From NCBI RefSeq assembly GCF_001942465.1, contig NZ_MKJY01000399.1, positions 1 through 49,508 on the forward strand: a stretch of DNA of 49,508 nt. Direction: 5' to 3'. Shown one piece after another: positions 8,467-17,778 of the stretch. Position 1 is the first letter of the stretch, and every line of letters starts with the position of its first letter. The position numbers were made by a program, and so were the translations under genes. Origin of the DNA: Actinomadura sp. CNU-125 (GTDB lineage Bacteria > Actinomycetota > Actinomycetes > Streptosporangiales > Streptosporangiaceae). Under the pieces are notes generated by a model. The model had not been told where the DNA came from and made no database searches. It was given only the letters and a program-made list of their open reading frames with translations.

Positions 8467-9033
8467 TCACCCTCTGCGCGACTCCTCGATCGCTTCTTCG
8501 AGGTCCGCGGTGTCCCCGGCCGGGTCCGCGTCGCCGTCGAGGCCGTCATCGAGGTCGTCGTCGAGGTCGTCGCCGTCACGGTCGCGGTCGCCGTCGCCGT
8601 CCTCGCCCATGCCGAGCAGCTCGTCGGTCAGCTCGGGCAGGCTCCAGGTGCGCTGCGGGTCGTCGGACGCGTCCAGCAGATCGTCCTCCGGGATCGGGAC
8701 GATCGCCTGCGTCTCCACCGCCTCCCGCGTGATCACTCCGCTGGCCATGACGTTGTACCGGTGCCGCAGCGCCCCGTTCTCGCGCAGCAGGTCGTCCACC
8801 TCGCGCCGGGCCCGCGCGACCCGCCGCGCCATCCGGCTGTGCATCATGTAACCGCCCGCGGACGCCCCGAGGACGAACCCCGCGACCGGCAGGCCGACGG
8901 CCGGCGGGACGAGCGCCGTCACCAGCGCCACGAGGACGAGCACCAGCACGACCAGCACGAACACGATCGCGAGTGCCCGCAAGTGCTGCTCCATCCAGTC
9001 CAGGACGGCGTTGACGCGCTTGGGGATCCGCAC
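8467..9033 (-). CDS. Membrane protein with coiled coil and highly acidic tail, unknown function
   Basis: A 188-residue product I cannot assign. GTG 9033 has GGAGGAG upstream at good spacing and gives VRIPKRVNAVLDWMEQH. Two hydrophobic segments follow (ALAIVFVLVVLVLVLVALV and PPAVGLPVAGFVLGASAGGY), then a basic helical stretch, RMARRVARARREVDDLLRE, likely a short coiled coil. It ends in a cytoplasmic tail with repeated Asp pairs (GDGDRDRDGDDLDDDLDDG). The two-helix anchor plus acidic tail suggests a membrane scaffold, but that is inference. It is probably its own transcript, being 65 bases from the transporter start and divergent from lpdA. Confidence 0.7.
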   Translation of the reverse strand: MRIPKRVNAVLDWMEQHLRALAIVFVLVVLVLVLVALVTALVPPAVGLPVAGFVLGASAGGYMMHSRMARRVARARREVDDLLRENGALRHRYNVMASGVITREAVETQAIVPIPEDDLLDASDDPQRTWSLPELTDELLGMGEDGDGDRDRDGDDLDDDLDDGLDGDADPAGDTADLEEAIEESRRG

Positions 9034-9230
9034 TCGTCTTCTCCTCCGGTTCCGGGCGGGACGAACATCTGCCGACAACGACCGGGTGGGCTCGCCCTGT
9101 TCCACACCGCCGGCGAGACAACAGTACGTGACCGTACCGTCCGCTCGGCGACGTCTCCCTCCCCACCGGGGGCCGTCTCACGCGCGACCAGGATGCGAGC
9201 ACCGCCCGCGGCGGAATATCGTCAGTGGAT

Positions 9231-10634
9231 ATGAGCGAACACTTTGATGTCGTGGTCCTGGGCGCGGGCCCGGGTGGATATGTCGCCGCGATCCGGTCGG
9301 CACAGCTCGGGCTGAAGACGGCGATCATCGAGGAGAAGTACTGGGGCGGGGTCTGCCTCAACGTCGGCTGCATCCCCTCGAAGGCGCTGCTGCGCAACGC
9401 CGAGCTCGCGCACATCTTCACCCAGGAGCAGAAGACCTACGGGATCAACGTCGAAGGGCAGGTGTCCTTCGACTACGGCGTCGCCTTCCAGCGGAGCCGC
9501 CAGGTATCGGACAAGCTCGTCAAGGGCGTCCAGTTCCTGATGAAGAAGAACAAGATCACCTCCTATGACGGCCGGGGCACCTTCACCGACCCGAACACCC
9601 TGCAGGTCGCGAAGGCGGACGGTTCGTCCGACACCGTCACCTTCGACAACTGCATCATCGCCGCGGGCGCGCACACCAAGCTGCTGCCCGGGACGTCCCT
9701 GTCCGAGCGGGTCGTCACCTACGAGGAGCAGATCCTCAGCTCGGAGCTGCCGGAGAGCATCGTGATCGCGGGCGCCGGGGCGATCGGCGTCGAGTTCGCG
9801 TACGTCCTGCACAACTACGGCGTCAAGGTCACGATCGTCGAGTTCCTCGACCGGATGGTCCCGAACGAGGACGCCGACGTCTCCAAGGAGCTCGCCAAGC
9901 GTTACCGCAAGCTCGGCATCGACGTCCTGACCTCCACCCGCGTCGACTCCATCGACGACTCGGGCGACAAGGTCAAGGTGTCGATCACCGGCAAGGCCGG
10001 CGAGCAGCAGGTCATCGAGACCGACAAGGTCCTGCAGGCCATCGGCTTCCAGCCGAACGTCGAGGGCTACGGGCTCGACAAGGCCGGGGTGGGGCTCACC
10101 GAGCGCGGCGCGATCGACGTCGACGGCCGCTGCCGCACGTCCGTCCCGCACATCTACGCCATCGGCGACGTCACCGCCAAGCTGATGCTCGCGCACGCCG
10201 CCGAGGCCATGGGCATCGTCGCCGCCGAGACCATCGCCGACGCCGAGACGATGGAACTCGAATACGTGATGATCCCGCGCGCCACCTACTGCCAGCCGCA
10301 GATCGCCTCGTTCGGCTGGACGGAGGCGCAGGCGAAGGAGCAGGGCTTCGACGTCAAGGTCGCCAAGTTCCCCTACAGCGCCAACGGCAAGGCGCTCGGG
10401 ATGGGCGAGGGCGACGGCTTCGTGAAGGTCATCAGCGACGCCAAGTACGGCGAGCTCCTCGGCGCCCACCTGATCGGCCCGGAGGTCACCGAACTGCTGC
10501 CGCAGCTCACGCTGGCCCAGCAGTGGGACCTCACCGTCCACGAGGTGGCGCGCAACATCCACGCCCACCCGACGCTGGGCGAGGCCGTCAAGGAGGCCGT
10601 GCACGGCCTCGCGGGGCACATGATCAACATGTGA
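9231..10634 (+). CDS. lpdA: Dihydrolipoyl dehydrogenase (E3)
   Basis: FAD enzyme that reoxidises the dihydrolipoyl groups of 2-oxoacid dehydrogenase complexes and glycine cleavage with NAD+. The FAD site is [20 protein letters not shown] near residues 8-27, the redox disulfide is C42-LNVG-C47 in [10 protein letters not shown], the NAD site is [15 protein letters not shown], the second FAD contact is IYAIGDV, and the interface has the catalytic His-Glu pair in [13 protein letters not shown]. The length of 467 residues is normal. ATG 9231 lacks a clear ribosome-binding site, so the message may be leaderless; GTG 9225 is the in-frame alternative. No E1/E2 genes are nearby, as is common for stand-alone actinomycete E3 genes. 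Confidence 0.96.
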   Translation: MSEHFDVVVLGAGPGGYVAAIRSAQLGLKTAIIEEKYWGGVCLNVGCIPSKALLRNAELAHIFTQEQKTYGINVEGQVSFDYGVAFQRSRQVSDKLVKGVQFLMKKNKITSYDGRGTFTDPNTLQVAKADGSSDTVTFDNCIIAAGAHTKLLPGTSLSERVVTYEEQILSSELPESIVIAGAGAIGVEFAYVLHNYGVKVTIVEFLDRMVPNEDADVSKELAKRYRKLGIDVLTSTRVDSIDDSGDKVKVSITGKAGEQQVIETDKVLQAIGFQPNVEGYGLDKAGVGLTERGAIDVDGRCRTSVPHIYAIGDVTAKLMLAHAAEAMGIVAAETIADAETMELEYVMIPRATYCQPQIASFGWTEAQAKEQGFDVKVAKFPYSANGKALGMGEGDGFVKVISDAKYGELLGAHLIGPEVTELLPQLTLAQQWDLTVHEVARNIHAHPTLGEAVKEAVHGLAGHMINM

Positions 10635-10640
10635 GCGCGC

Positions 10641-10667
10641 GGGCGTGTCCGGCCGCCGGGCACGCCC
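10641..10667 (+). terminator. Terminator stem-loop after lpdA
   Basis: GGGCGTG (10641-10647) pairs with CACGCCC (10661-10667), and the stem continues inward through a T-G wobble and CCGG/CCGG to a 3-base loop, 12 bp in all. It begins 7 bases after the lpdA stop codon and faces a convergent gene. Confidence 0.65.
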
Positions 10668-10709
10668 CGCTCAAGCCGTCCCGGCCGGCGTCCCGGTCAG
10701 GCGGCCCGG

Positions 10710-11564
10710 TCACGCGGCCCGCGGCTCGCCGCGGAAGACCTCCCGCCCGTGCCACGCCACCCGCTCGGCGGCCACGGCCGGGAACGCCGCCTGCGGCGGG
10801 ATCACCGGACGGCCCGCGAGCGCGAAGACCTGCGCCCGCGCGGCCTCGCCGCGCCCCACGAACATCGTCGACACGGTGATCCGGCCGTCCACGGTCATGC
10901 CGAGGACGCCCTTGTCGAACAGCTTGTGGTGCAGCGTGCACAGGCACACGCCGTTGGCGACGTCGTCGGGCCCGTTGAACGCCCACCACTGGACGTGCGC
11001 GGCGTCGAGCCCGACGGCCGTCCCCTCCAGGGCCCCGTCGAACCCGCAGAACGCGCACCGGGACTCGTAGGCGATCAGCACGAGGTTGCGGAAGTCCCGG
11101 TCGCGCCTGCGGGCCCCGTCGACCGCGAGGCCCACCTGCGCGCACAGCTCCTCGTGCAGCGACGGCTCGAAGTTCGCATCGAGGATCGCGCGGCCGAGCC
11201 GGGCGGCGAGGCCCGGATCGTCCCGCAGGTCCCGCACCAGTTCGTCGGTGAACCTCCCGGCGGCGTTCGACCGCCGCAGCGGCCCCACGTTCGGGCCGGG
11301 GCTGCCGCCGCCGTCGTCGGTCCGGACGTGCCACAGCCCGTCGTTCGTCAGGTGGTGGAACGGGTACGCGGGGCTGCTGCCTTTGCGCCAGAACTCGTCC
11401 AGCATGTGCCCGAGCCGGTCTTCGGCGTCGCGGTAGACGATCGGTTCGTCGCCGTGGTTCTGGAAGTGCCCCAGCGCGTACAGCAGCAGCAACGGCTTGT
11501 GCGGCGCTCGCGTGTCGCCCCGCCGCCACTGGTTAAGATTCGTGACCCGCTCCACCCAATCCAC
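10710..11564 (-). CDS. Phosphorothioated-DNA-binding restriction endonuclease (sulfur-binding domain + HNH)
   Basis: A 284-residue nuclease of the ScoMcrA/SprMcrA type, which cuts DNA carrying phosphorothioate backbone modification. The N-terminal sulfur-binding domain has RAPHKPLLLLYALG (residues 19-32) and AYPFHHLTNDGLW (66-78), the conserved Tyr-Pro and His region. The C-terminal HNH zinc-finger nuclease has C170-AF-C173, AAHVQWWAFNGPDDVANG and CLCTLHHKLFDKGVLG. GTG 11564 starts the conserved DWVERVTNLNQW block. It lies 14 bases after the DUF1707 gene on the same strand and may be co-transcribed. No dnd, ssp or other phosphorothioation genes are present in the window, so it is expected to act on incoming DNA. 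Confidence 0.88.
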   Translation of the reverse strand: MDWVERVTNLNQWRRGDTRAPHKPLLLLYALGHFQNHGDEPIVYRDAEDRLGHMLDEFWRKGSSPAYPFHHLTNDGLWHVRTDDGGGSPGPNVGPLRRSNAAGRFTDELVRDLRDDPGLAARLGRAILDANFEPSLHEELCAQVGLAVDGARRRDRDFRNLVLIAYESRCAFCGFDGALEGTAVGLDAAHVQWWAFNGPDDVANGVCLCTLHHKLFDKGVLGMTVDGRITVSTMFVGRGEAARAQVFALAGRPVIPPQAAFPAVAAERVAWHGREVFRGEPRAA

Positions 11565-11578
11565 GGCGGAACATACTG

Positions 11579-12020
11579 TCAGTCGCGCTTGCGGTCGGGC
11601 CAGAGCGCGTAGGAGAGCAGGACGGCGGCCCAGATGGCGAGCGGCACCAGCGGCCAGTAGAACTCCCACTGCCCGTCGCGGACGGCGTCGACGGCCCAGA
11701 TCGTCGTCATGATCAACGCGCCGCCGCCCCAGTAGCCCCACTCCTTGCGCCACTCGCGCTTGTCGGCCTCGGCTCGGGCGGCCTCGCGGGCGGCGGTCCG
11801 CCGGGCGAGCGCCGCCCGCGAGACCGGCAGGTCGGCGGTGAGGGGCCGCAGGTCGCCGACGGTGACGGCGGACGCGGCCCGCTGCAACCGGCGGTCGTAC
11901 TCCGCCGTGTCGAGGGCGCCTTCGGCGAGGGCGTCGCCGAGGCGTTCGAAGCGCGTCGCGGTCGCCGTCGGACGCCCGCAGGTCCGCGCGCTCGGTATCG
12001 GGGACGGGTCGTGATTCCAT
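11579..12020 (-). CDS. DUF1707 domain membrane protein with 2TM tail (frame change near 11965)
   Basis: Small actinomycete protein with an N-terminal DUF1707 domain (RADLRASDGDRDA, then ERLGDALAEGALDTAEYDRRL) and a C-terminal pair of hydrophobic segments, WGGGALIMTTIWAVDAV and WPLVPLAIWAAVLLSYAL, flanked by basic residues. DUF1707 proteins are membrane-associated and often have accessory or regulatory C-termini; their function is not defined. The ATG at 12020 follows GGGAG at 5 bases. Near 11950-11985 the frame changes between RDALR and FERLGDAL, a likely one-base error, since the domain is otherwise complete. Confidence 0.75.
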
Positions 12021-12125
12021 CGTGGCTCCCGTGGAGTGCTGGTCTCTCCAGGGTCGCGGGCGGGAGGGCGCCCGTTCGTCCTCCACGGTGACGATCCCGA
12101 GTACATCGTTCGCACGATCCCGGCA

Positions 12126-12852
12126 TCATCCGTCCGCGGCGAGGCGGTCCAGCCATTCCCGGAGCAGCAGCCGCTCGGCACGGCTGAGGGACGTCCGCTC
12201 GGGCAGCGCGGCGCGCAGCGCGGGCGGCTCCGGCGGCGCCCGCCTCCCGGACGGCCGGCCGTTCGGTGGTGACGGCGGTGACCATCGACTCCCGCAGTGC
12301 CGTCAGCAGGGCGGGGTCGCGGCGGTCCTCCGGCAGGGACAGCCAGGTCAGCACCGCGCCGCGCGCCGTGGCGTGGACGATCGTGGCCGCGAGGTCCTCG
12401 CCGACGCGGAGCCGCCCGGCGGCGGCGATGCGCCGGATCCGGCCCTTGAGGATCTCCATGCCGGTCTCGAAAGCGGCCGAGCCGGTTCTCGTGGGCTCGC
12501 TGTACATCACCGTGTACAGGGCGGGGTTGTCCAGGCCGAACTCGACCGCGAGGTCCCATCCGGCCGCCAGGTCCGCGACGGGGTCCGGCGGGGCGGGGTC
12601 GACGCGCTTGGCGGCGAGGAACGCGGCGAAGCCGTGCTCGGCCACCGCGTCCAGCAGCCCGTCCTTGTCGCCGAACAGCCGGTAGATGGCCGGTGGTTGC
12701 AGGCCCGCCGCGTCCGCGACGGCGCGGGTGGTGACCGCGTCGCGTCCGGCGCGCGCCAGCAGGTCGATGGTGGCCTCGATGACCCGCAGGCGGGTCTGCT
12801 CGCGCCCCGGGGGCGGGGAGGCGGGTTCGTCGCCGCTTGCACGTGGTGCCAT
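12126..12852 (-). CDS. TetR family regulator (frame change near 12250)
   Basis: The N-terminal helix-turn-helix reads RLRVIEATIDLLARAGRD, then TTRAVADAAGLQPPAIYRLF and GDKDGLLDAVAEHGF, typical of TetR repressors. The ligand-binding half follows (DNPALYTVMYSEPTRTG). After VREAGAA the frame loses family character, while another frame continues with PPALRAALPERTSLSRAER and ends LREWLDRLAADG before a stop at 12126-12128, so one base is probably extra near 12250. It is divergent from an NmrA-like gene across a 90-base region with palindromes, and so is the likely repressor of that gene and of itself. Confidence 0.82.
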
Positions 12853-12941
12853 GTATCAACGATATCGCGTTTGGAGTTCCAACGTTAATATCAGTGTTAC
12901 GCTCAAACTGGTTCCACTGGAAACAACCGTTGGAGTACATC
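12853..12941. promoter_or_regulatory. Divergent TetR/NmrA promoter region with palindromes
   Basis: The short AT-richer spacer holds CGATATCG (near 12860-12867), TTGGA-GT-TCCAA (near 12871-12882) and TTCCA-C-TGGAA (near 12912-12922). The last two share TTCCA/TGGAA half-sites and are candidate operators for the TetR protein encoded alongside. Confidence 0.45.
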
Positions 12942-13805
12942 GTGATCATCGTGACCGGAGCCACCGGACGGCTCGGCCGGCAGATCGTCGAGAATCTGCT
13001 CGCCCGCGTCCCCGCCGACCGGATCGGCGCCAGCGTCCGCGACCCGCGGAACGCGCAGGAGCTCGCCGACCTGGGCGTTCGGGTGCGAAAGGGCGACTTC
13101 GCCGATCCGGCGGGCCTCGCCCACGCCTTCGAGGGCGCCGCCCAGGTGCTCATCGTCTCCGTCGACAAGACGGCCGACGAGGCCGTCCGGCTGCATCGCG
13201 CCGCGATCGGCGCGGCCGTCGCGGCGGGCGCCCGGCGCGTCCTCTACACCAGCCACATGGGGGCGAGCGCCTCGTCGCGCTTCCAGCCCTGCCGCGACCA
13301 CGCCGCCACCGAGGACGCGCTCCGCGCGTCCGGTGTGCCGTTCACCGCGCTGCGCAACGGGTTCCACGCCGACAACGCGGTGCGGTTCCTCGAACCCGGG
13401 CTGGAATCCGGCGAGGTCGCGCTCCCCGCGGACGGGCCGGTCTGCTGGACCGCGCACGCCGACCTCGCCGCCGCGGCCGCCGCCGTCCTGGCCGACGAGG
13501 GACGCTTCGACGGCCCCACCCCGCCGCTCACCGCGGCGCGGGCGCTCACCTTCGACGACCTCGCCCGCATCGCCACCGAGGTCACCGGCCGCACCGTCAC
13601 CCGGGTCGCCGCGCCCGACGACGCGTTCCGCGCCGGGCTGACCGGACGCGGCGTCCCCGCCCCGGCCGCCGACCAACTGCTGGGCATGTTCGCCGCCGCC
13701 CGCGACGGTGAGTTCGCCGCCGTCGATCCGACGCTGGCCGCGCTGATCGGCCGCGCGCCCGTCGGCATGGACACGGTGCTTCGGGGGCACATCTCCGGCG
13801 GCTGA
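12942..13805 (+). CDS. NmrA/SDR-family NAD(P)-binding protein (quinone-reductase-2-like)
   Basis: Rossmann-fold protein starting [19 protein letters not shown], the dinucleotide site of atypical short-chain dehydrogenases. It goes on with [35 protein letters not shown] and [10 protein letters not shown]. These match NmrA-like NAD(P)-binding proteins and the QorB-type quinone reductases; the catalytic YxxxK is absent, as in NmrA relatives. GTG 12942 is chosen for the GGAG 6 bases upstream. It is divergent from a TetR gene that probably controls it. Redox sensing or detoxification of a quinone-like compound is a reasonable guess, not a demonstrated role. Confidence 0.85.
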   Translation: MIIVTGATGRLGRQIVENLLARVPADRIGASVRDPRNAQELADLGVRVRKGDFADPAGLAHAFEGAAQVLIVSVDKTADEAVRLHRAAIGAAVAAGARRVLYTSHMGASASSRFQPCRDHAATEDALRASGVPFTALRNGFHADNAVRFLEPGLESGEVALPADGPVCWTAHADLAAAAAAVLADEGRFDGPTPPLTAARALTFDDLARIATEVTGRTVTRVAAPDDAFRAGLTGRGVPAPAADQLLGMFAAARDGEFAAVDPTLAALIGRAPVGMDTVLRGHISGG

Positions 13806-13876
13806 CCACCGCACCGCGTCCGGGGGCCATGCGGGCGACCCGGACGTCGACCGACCGCTCGAATGAGTACCCGACC

Positions 13877-15757
13877 ATGGCCTTCGAACCCGCCGACTTC
13901 ACGGGGCGGACGCAGTGCGGCAGCGGTTCGCGTTCACCGCTGCGCGACTTCCTGCGCACCGAGACCGGAAGCGCCGCCGTCCTCGTGGCGGCGGCGCTCA
14001 TCGCGCTCGTGTGGGCGAACGCGGCGCCGTCGGCGTACGAGTCGTTCTGGGGAACCCACCTGTCCCTCCGGCTCGGCTCGCACGGGATCTCGCTCGACCT
14101 GCGCGAGTGGATCAACAGCGGCCTGATGACGCTGTTCTTCTTCGTCGTCGGGCTGGAGGCGCGCCGCGAGTTCGACATCGGTGAACTGCGCGAGCGCCGG
14201 CGGCTGGCCCTGCCGCTCGCCGCGGGCCTCAGCAGCATGATCGTGCCCATCGGTATCTACCTCGCGATCAACGCGGGCCACGGGACGGAGCAGGGCTGGG
14301 GCGTCGCGATGTCCACCGACACCGCGTTCGCGCTGGGCCTGCTGGCCGTCGTCGGCCGCCGGATGCCGCCCGGCCTGCGGATGTTCATCCTCACGATGAG
14401 CGTCGTCGACGACTTCCTCGCCCTCGGCGTCATCGCCGTCGCCTACGGCGACCGGCTCGCGGTGCCCGCCCTGGCGGTGGGCATCGCGGCGTTCGCCGTC
14501 ATCCTGCTCGTCCGACGACTCGGCGTGCACGCGGGCGCCGTCTACGCGCTGCTGGGGGTCGTCATGTGGGCGGCGCTGCTCGACTCGGGGGTCGACCCCA
14601 TCGTGACCGGCCTGGCCATGGGGCTGCTCACCTACGCCTACCCGGCCGGCCGCGCCGACCTGGAGCGGGCCAGCGGCCTGTTCCGGCTGTTCCGCGAACA
14701 GCCCACCCCCGAACTGGAGCGGCACCTGCGCGCCGGCATCGCCTCGACGATCTCTCCCAACGACCGTCTGCAGCGCATGTACCACCCGTGGACCAGCTAC
14801 CTGGTGGTCCCGGTGTTCGCGCTCGCCAACACCGGCATCGACGTGGGCGGCGGCCGGTTGGCCGAGTCCTTCGCCTCGCCCATCACCCTCGGCATCGTCG
14901 CGGGCTACGTCGTCGGCAAACCGCTCGGCGTCGTCGCCGCGTCCGCGCTGACCACCGCCGCCTCGCGCGGGCGCGTCCGGCTCCCGGTCGGCTGGGGCGC
15001 CCTGACCGCCGGGGGCACGCTGTCCGCGGCGGCCTTCACCGTCTCCCTGCTCATCGCGACGCACGCCTTCGAGGGCGCGGAACTGGCGGACGCCAAGATC
15101 GGCGTGCTCAGCACGCTGCTGCTGTCGTTCCTGACGTCCCGCCTGGTCACCGCGGTGATCGCCGTGCTGCCGCCGTCGCTCCGCCGCCGGGCGCTGCTGG
15201 GCAAGGCGGAGACGATCATCGATCTGGCCGCCCCCGTCGACCCCGACGAGGACCACGTGCGGGGGCCGAGACACGCGCCGGTGACCATCGTCGAATACGG
15301 CGACTACGAATGCCCCTACTGCGGACGGGCCGAACCGGTCGTCCGCGAACTCCTCGCGGACTTCGGGGACGTCCGCTACGTCTGGCGCCACCTGCCGCTG
15401 ACCGACGTGCACATCAACGCCCGGCTCGCGGCCGAGGCCGCGGAGGCCGCCGCGCGCCAGGGCCGGTTCTGGGACATGCACGACCTGCTGCTCGGCCACC
15501 AGGACGCCCTGCGGTTCGACGACCTGCTCACCTATGCGTCCGACCTCGGCCTGAACGGCCCGCGTTTCGAACGGGACCTGAACGAACACGCCGGCGCCCC
15601 GCGCGTCGCCGCGGACGTCGAGTCGGCCGATCTCAGCTCCGTGGCGGGCACGCCCACCTTCTTCGTCAACGGACGCAGGCACCACGGCGCCTACGACATC
15701 GCGAGCCTCTCGGCAGCGGTCCGCGCCGCCCGCGAGCGAGCCGCCCTCACCGAGTAG
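13877..15757 (+). CDS. nhaA: Na+/H+ antiporter NhaA fused to a DsbA-like thioredoxin domain
   Basis: A 626-residue fusion. Residues 1-435 are Nha[37 protein letters not shown], the ion-binding Asp pair D178-D179 in [15 protein letters not shown], and [13 protein letters not shown]. Residues 440-626 are a DsbA/thioredoxin-fold domain with [20 protein letters not shown] (C479-PY-C482), the helical insert [20 protein letters not shown] and the cis-Pro loop [11 protein letters not shown]. NhaA exchanges Na+ for H+ in pH and salt homeostasis; the attached domain could respond to or catalyse thiol redox. The start is uncertain: ATG 13877 and ATG 13829 both lack a clear ribosome-binding site. Similar fusions are known in actinobacteria. 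Confidence 0.92.
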   Translation: MAFEPADFTGRTQCGSGSRSPLRDFLRTETGSAAVLVAAALIALVWANAAPSAYESFWGTHLSLRLGSHGISLDLREWINSGLMTLFFFVVGLEARREFDIGELRERRRLALPLAAGLSSMIVPIGIYLAINAGHGTEQGWGVAMSTDTAFALGLLAVVGRRMPPGLRMFILTMSVVDDFLALGVIAVAYGDRLAVPALAVGIAAFAVILLVRRLGVHAGAVYALLGVVMWAALLDSGVDPIVTGLAMGLLTYAYPAGRADLERASGLFRLFREQPTPELERHLRAGIASTISPNDRLQRMYHPWTSYLVVPVFALANTGIDVGGGRLAESFASPITLGIVAGYVVGKPLGVVAASALTTAASRGRVRLPVGWGALTAGGTLSAAAFTVSLLIATHAFEGAELADAKIGVLSTLLLSFLTSRLVTAVIAVLPPSLRRRALLGKAETIIDLAAPVDPDEDHVRGPRHAPVTIVEYGDYECPYCGRAEPVVRELLADFGDVRYVWRHLPLTDVHINARLAAEAAEAAARQGRFWDMHDLLLGHQDALRFDDLLTYASDLGLNGPRFERDLNEHAGAPRVAADVESADLSSVAGTPTFFVNGRRHHGAYDIASLSAAVRAARERAALTE

Positions 15758-15788
15758 CGACCTGTGGCGCGGGTCACGGAACGGCGCC

Positions 15789-15815
15789 TGTCACAGGGAG
15801 CGGATCGCCGGTGTC
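15789..15815 (+). promoter_or_regulatory. ECF41-type promoter for the SDR-sigJ operon
   Basis: TGTCACA (15789-15795) is followed after exactly 16 bases by TGTC (15812-15815). ECF41 sigma factors are described as recognising TGTCACA, 16 bases, CGTC, so only one -10 base differs. It sits 40 bases before the SDR start, and the sigma factor of that class is the second gene of the operon, indicating autoregulation. Confidence 0.65.
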
Positions 15816-15855
15816 TCGTGTTCGACAAGCGACAACGAATGAGCGGGAGATCAGC

Positions 15856-16707
15856 ATGAGCAAGGTCTGGTTCGTCACGGGTTCGTCGCGCGGCCTGGGC
15901 CGCCGTTTCGTCGAGGCGGCGCTCTCGCGCGGCGACAGGGTGGCCGCGACCGCCCGCGACACCGGCGGTCTCGACGACCTGGTCGCCGCCCACGGCGACG
16001 CGGTGCTTCCGCTGCGGATGGACGTGACCGACAGGACGGCCGTCTTCGAGAGCGTGCAGCGGGCCGCACGGCACTTCGGCCGTCTCGACGTCATCGTCAA
16101 CAACGCCGGGTACGCCCAGGTCGGTGCGGTCGAGGAGCTGACCGAGCGGGAACTGCGCGACCAGATGGAGACCAACCTGTTCGGGGCCGTCTGGGTGGTC
16201 CAGGCCGCGCTGCCCCACCTGCGCGAGCAGCGCTCGGGGCACATCGTCCAACTGTCCTCGGCGGCCGGGCTCATCGCCATGCCGCTGGGCGGCGCCTACC
16301 ACGCCTCCAAGTGGGCGCTGGAGGGCCTGAACGAAGCCCTCGCCGGCGAGGCCGCGGCCTTCGGCGTCAAGGTGACGATCGTCGAGCCCGGCGGGTTCGC
16401 GACGCGGGACGGCAACAACCCGGACCCGCTCGCCAACGGCCACATGGCCGACACGAACCCGGCCTACGACGGTCTCCGCCGGCGCCTGGGCGAGGTCGCC
16501 GGAAAGCAGCCCGCCGGGGACCCGGCCGCCGCGGCACGGGCTCTCCTCAAGGTCGTCGACTCCGAGAACCCGCCCCTGCGGATCCTTTTCGGGCAGGGCT
16601 TCTACCCGATGGTCCAGCAGGCCTACGCCGACCGGCTCCAGACCTGGGCCGACTGGCAGGATCTCTCGGCGGAGGCTCACGGGGACCCCGCGCCCGCGGG
16701 CCGATGA
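15856..16707 (+). CDS. Short-chain dehydrogenase/reductase, ECF41-linked
   Basis: Classical SDR of 283 residues. The cofactor site is VWFVTGSSRGLGRRFVEAAL, the NNAG motif is VIVNNAGYAQVG, the catalytic Ser is in HIVQLSSAAG, and the active-site pair is in GGAYHASKWALEGLNEAL (YxxxK). ATG 15856 follows GGGAG at suitable spacing. The substrate is unknown. It lies 31 bases upstream of a SigJ-type sigma factor and behind an ECF41-like promoter, the usual arrangement in which ECF41 sigma factors control an oxidoreductase or similar enzyme next door. Confidence 0.93.
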   Translation: MSKVWFVTGSSRGLGRRFVEAALSRGDRVAATARDTGGLDDLVAAHGDAVLPLRMDVTDRTAVFESVQRAARHFGRLDVIVNNAGYAQVGAVEELTERELRDQMETNLFGAVWVVQAALPHLREQRSGHIVQLSSAAGLIAMPLGGAYHASKWALEGLNEALAGEAAAFGVKVTIVEPGGFATRDGNNPDPLANGHMADTNPAYDGLRRRLGEVAGKQPAGDPAAAARALLKVVDSENPPLRILFGQGFYPMVQQAYADRLQTWADWQDLSAEAHGDPAPAGR

Positions 16708-16738
16708 CCCCCGGACCGGCCGCACAGAGGACCGAGGA

Positions 16739-17635
16739 ATGAACGACGGCACCGTCAACGCGGCGACGGAGGCGTTCGCCGCCGACCGCAACCTGCTCTT
16801 CACCGTCGCGTACGAGATGCTCGGATCGGCCGCCGACGCCGAGGACGTCCTCCAGGAGACGTGGCTGCGATGGGTCGAGGTCGACCTGGCGCAGGTGAGG
16901 GACCGGCGCGCCTATCTGGTCCGGATCACGACCCGGCAGGCGCTCAACCGGTTGCGCACGCTGAAGCGCCGCAAGGAGTCCTACGTCGGCCCCTGGCTGC
17001 CCGAGCCGCTGCTCACCGCGCCGGACGTCGCCGAGGAGGTCGAACTCGCCGAGAGCATGTCGATGGCGCTGATGCTGGTCCTGGAGACGCTGTCGCCGAC
17101 CGAACGCGTCGTCTTCGTGCTGCGCGAGGTGTTCGACGTCGGCTACGACGAGATCGCGGCCGCCGTCGACAAGAACCCCGCGGCCGTCCGCCAGATCGCC
17201 CACCGCGCCCGCCGGCACGTCGACGCCCGCCGCCCGCGCCAGGCGGTCTCCCCGGGCGAGACCCGGGCCGCCGTGGAGGCGTTCCAGCGCGCGCTCGAAA
17301 CCAGGGACCCGCAGGACCTCCTGGACGTGCTCGCCCCCGAGGTCGTCCTCGTGGCCGACGGCGGCGGCCTCAAGCAGGCCGCGCGGCAGCCGGTCACCGG
17401 CGCCGAGAAGATCGTCCGCTACATGCTCCGCGGCATCGGCAAGCACGCGCCCACGCTCACCGGAGAGATCACCGTGGTCAACGGCAACCCGGCCCTCGTC
17501 GTCCGCCTGGACGGCGAGATCGACGGAGTCATGGCGATCCGGGTCGAGGACGCCCGCATCACCGGCCTCTACTACGTCCGCAACCCCGACAAGCTGACCC
17601 GCGTCGGAGCCGAAACCCCGCTCACCCTGCGCTGA
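16739..17635 (+). CDS. sigJ: ECF41/SigJ-type RNA polymerase sigma factor with SnoaL-like C-terminal domain
   Basis: A 298-residue extracytoplasmic-function sigma factor. Region 2 spans residues 10-75 (FTVAYEMLGSAADAEDVLQE, TRQALNRLRTLKRRKESYVG), the linker has the group hallmark YVGPWLPEPL, and region 4 is at about 110-165 (LSPTERVVFVLREVFDVGYD, IAHRARRHVDARRP). A SnoaL-like domain follows, with ADGGGLKQAARQPVTG and the ECF41 signature YYVRNPDKLTRV at the C-terminus. In this group the fused domain, not a separate anti-sigma factor, controls activity. The start follows GAGG at close spacing. It is co-transcribed with the SDR gene and probably drives its own operon. Confidence 0.93.
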   Translation: MNDGTVNAATEAFAADRNLLFTVAYEMLGSAADAEDVLQETWLRWVEVDLAQVRDRRAYLVRITTRQALNRLRTLKRRKESYVGPWLPEPLLTAPDVAEEVELAESMSMALMLVLETLSPTERVVFVLREVFDVGYDEIAAAVDKNPAAVRQIAHRARRHVDARRPRQAVSPGETRAAVEAFQRALETRDPQDLLDVLAPEVVLVADGGGLKQAARQPVTGAEKIVRYMLRGIGKHAPTLTGEITVVNGNPALVVRLDGEIDGVMAIRVEDARITGLYYVRNPDKLTRVGAETPLTLR

Positions 17636-17778
17636 CCCCCGCCGCCCCCGCAGAAGGACACGGGCGTCCGGCCGTCCGCCACCGGGGTCGGGAAGGTCGT
17701 GTGGGCGCTCATCCTGTGAGCGCGCGCCGCGAAGCGGTTACCCTCCACTCGGGCGATGCTTCCAAGTCGGGAGGCCAG

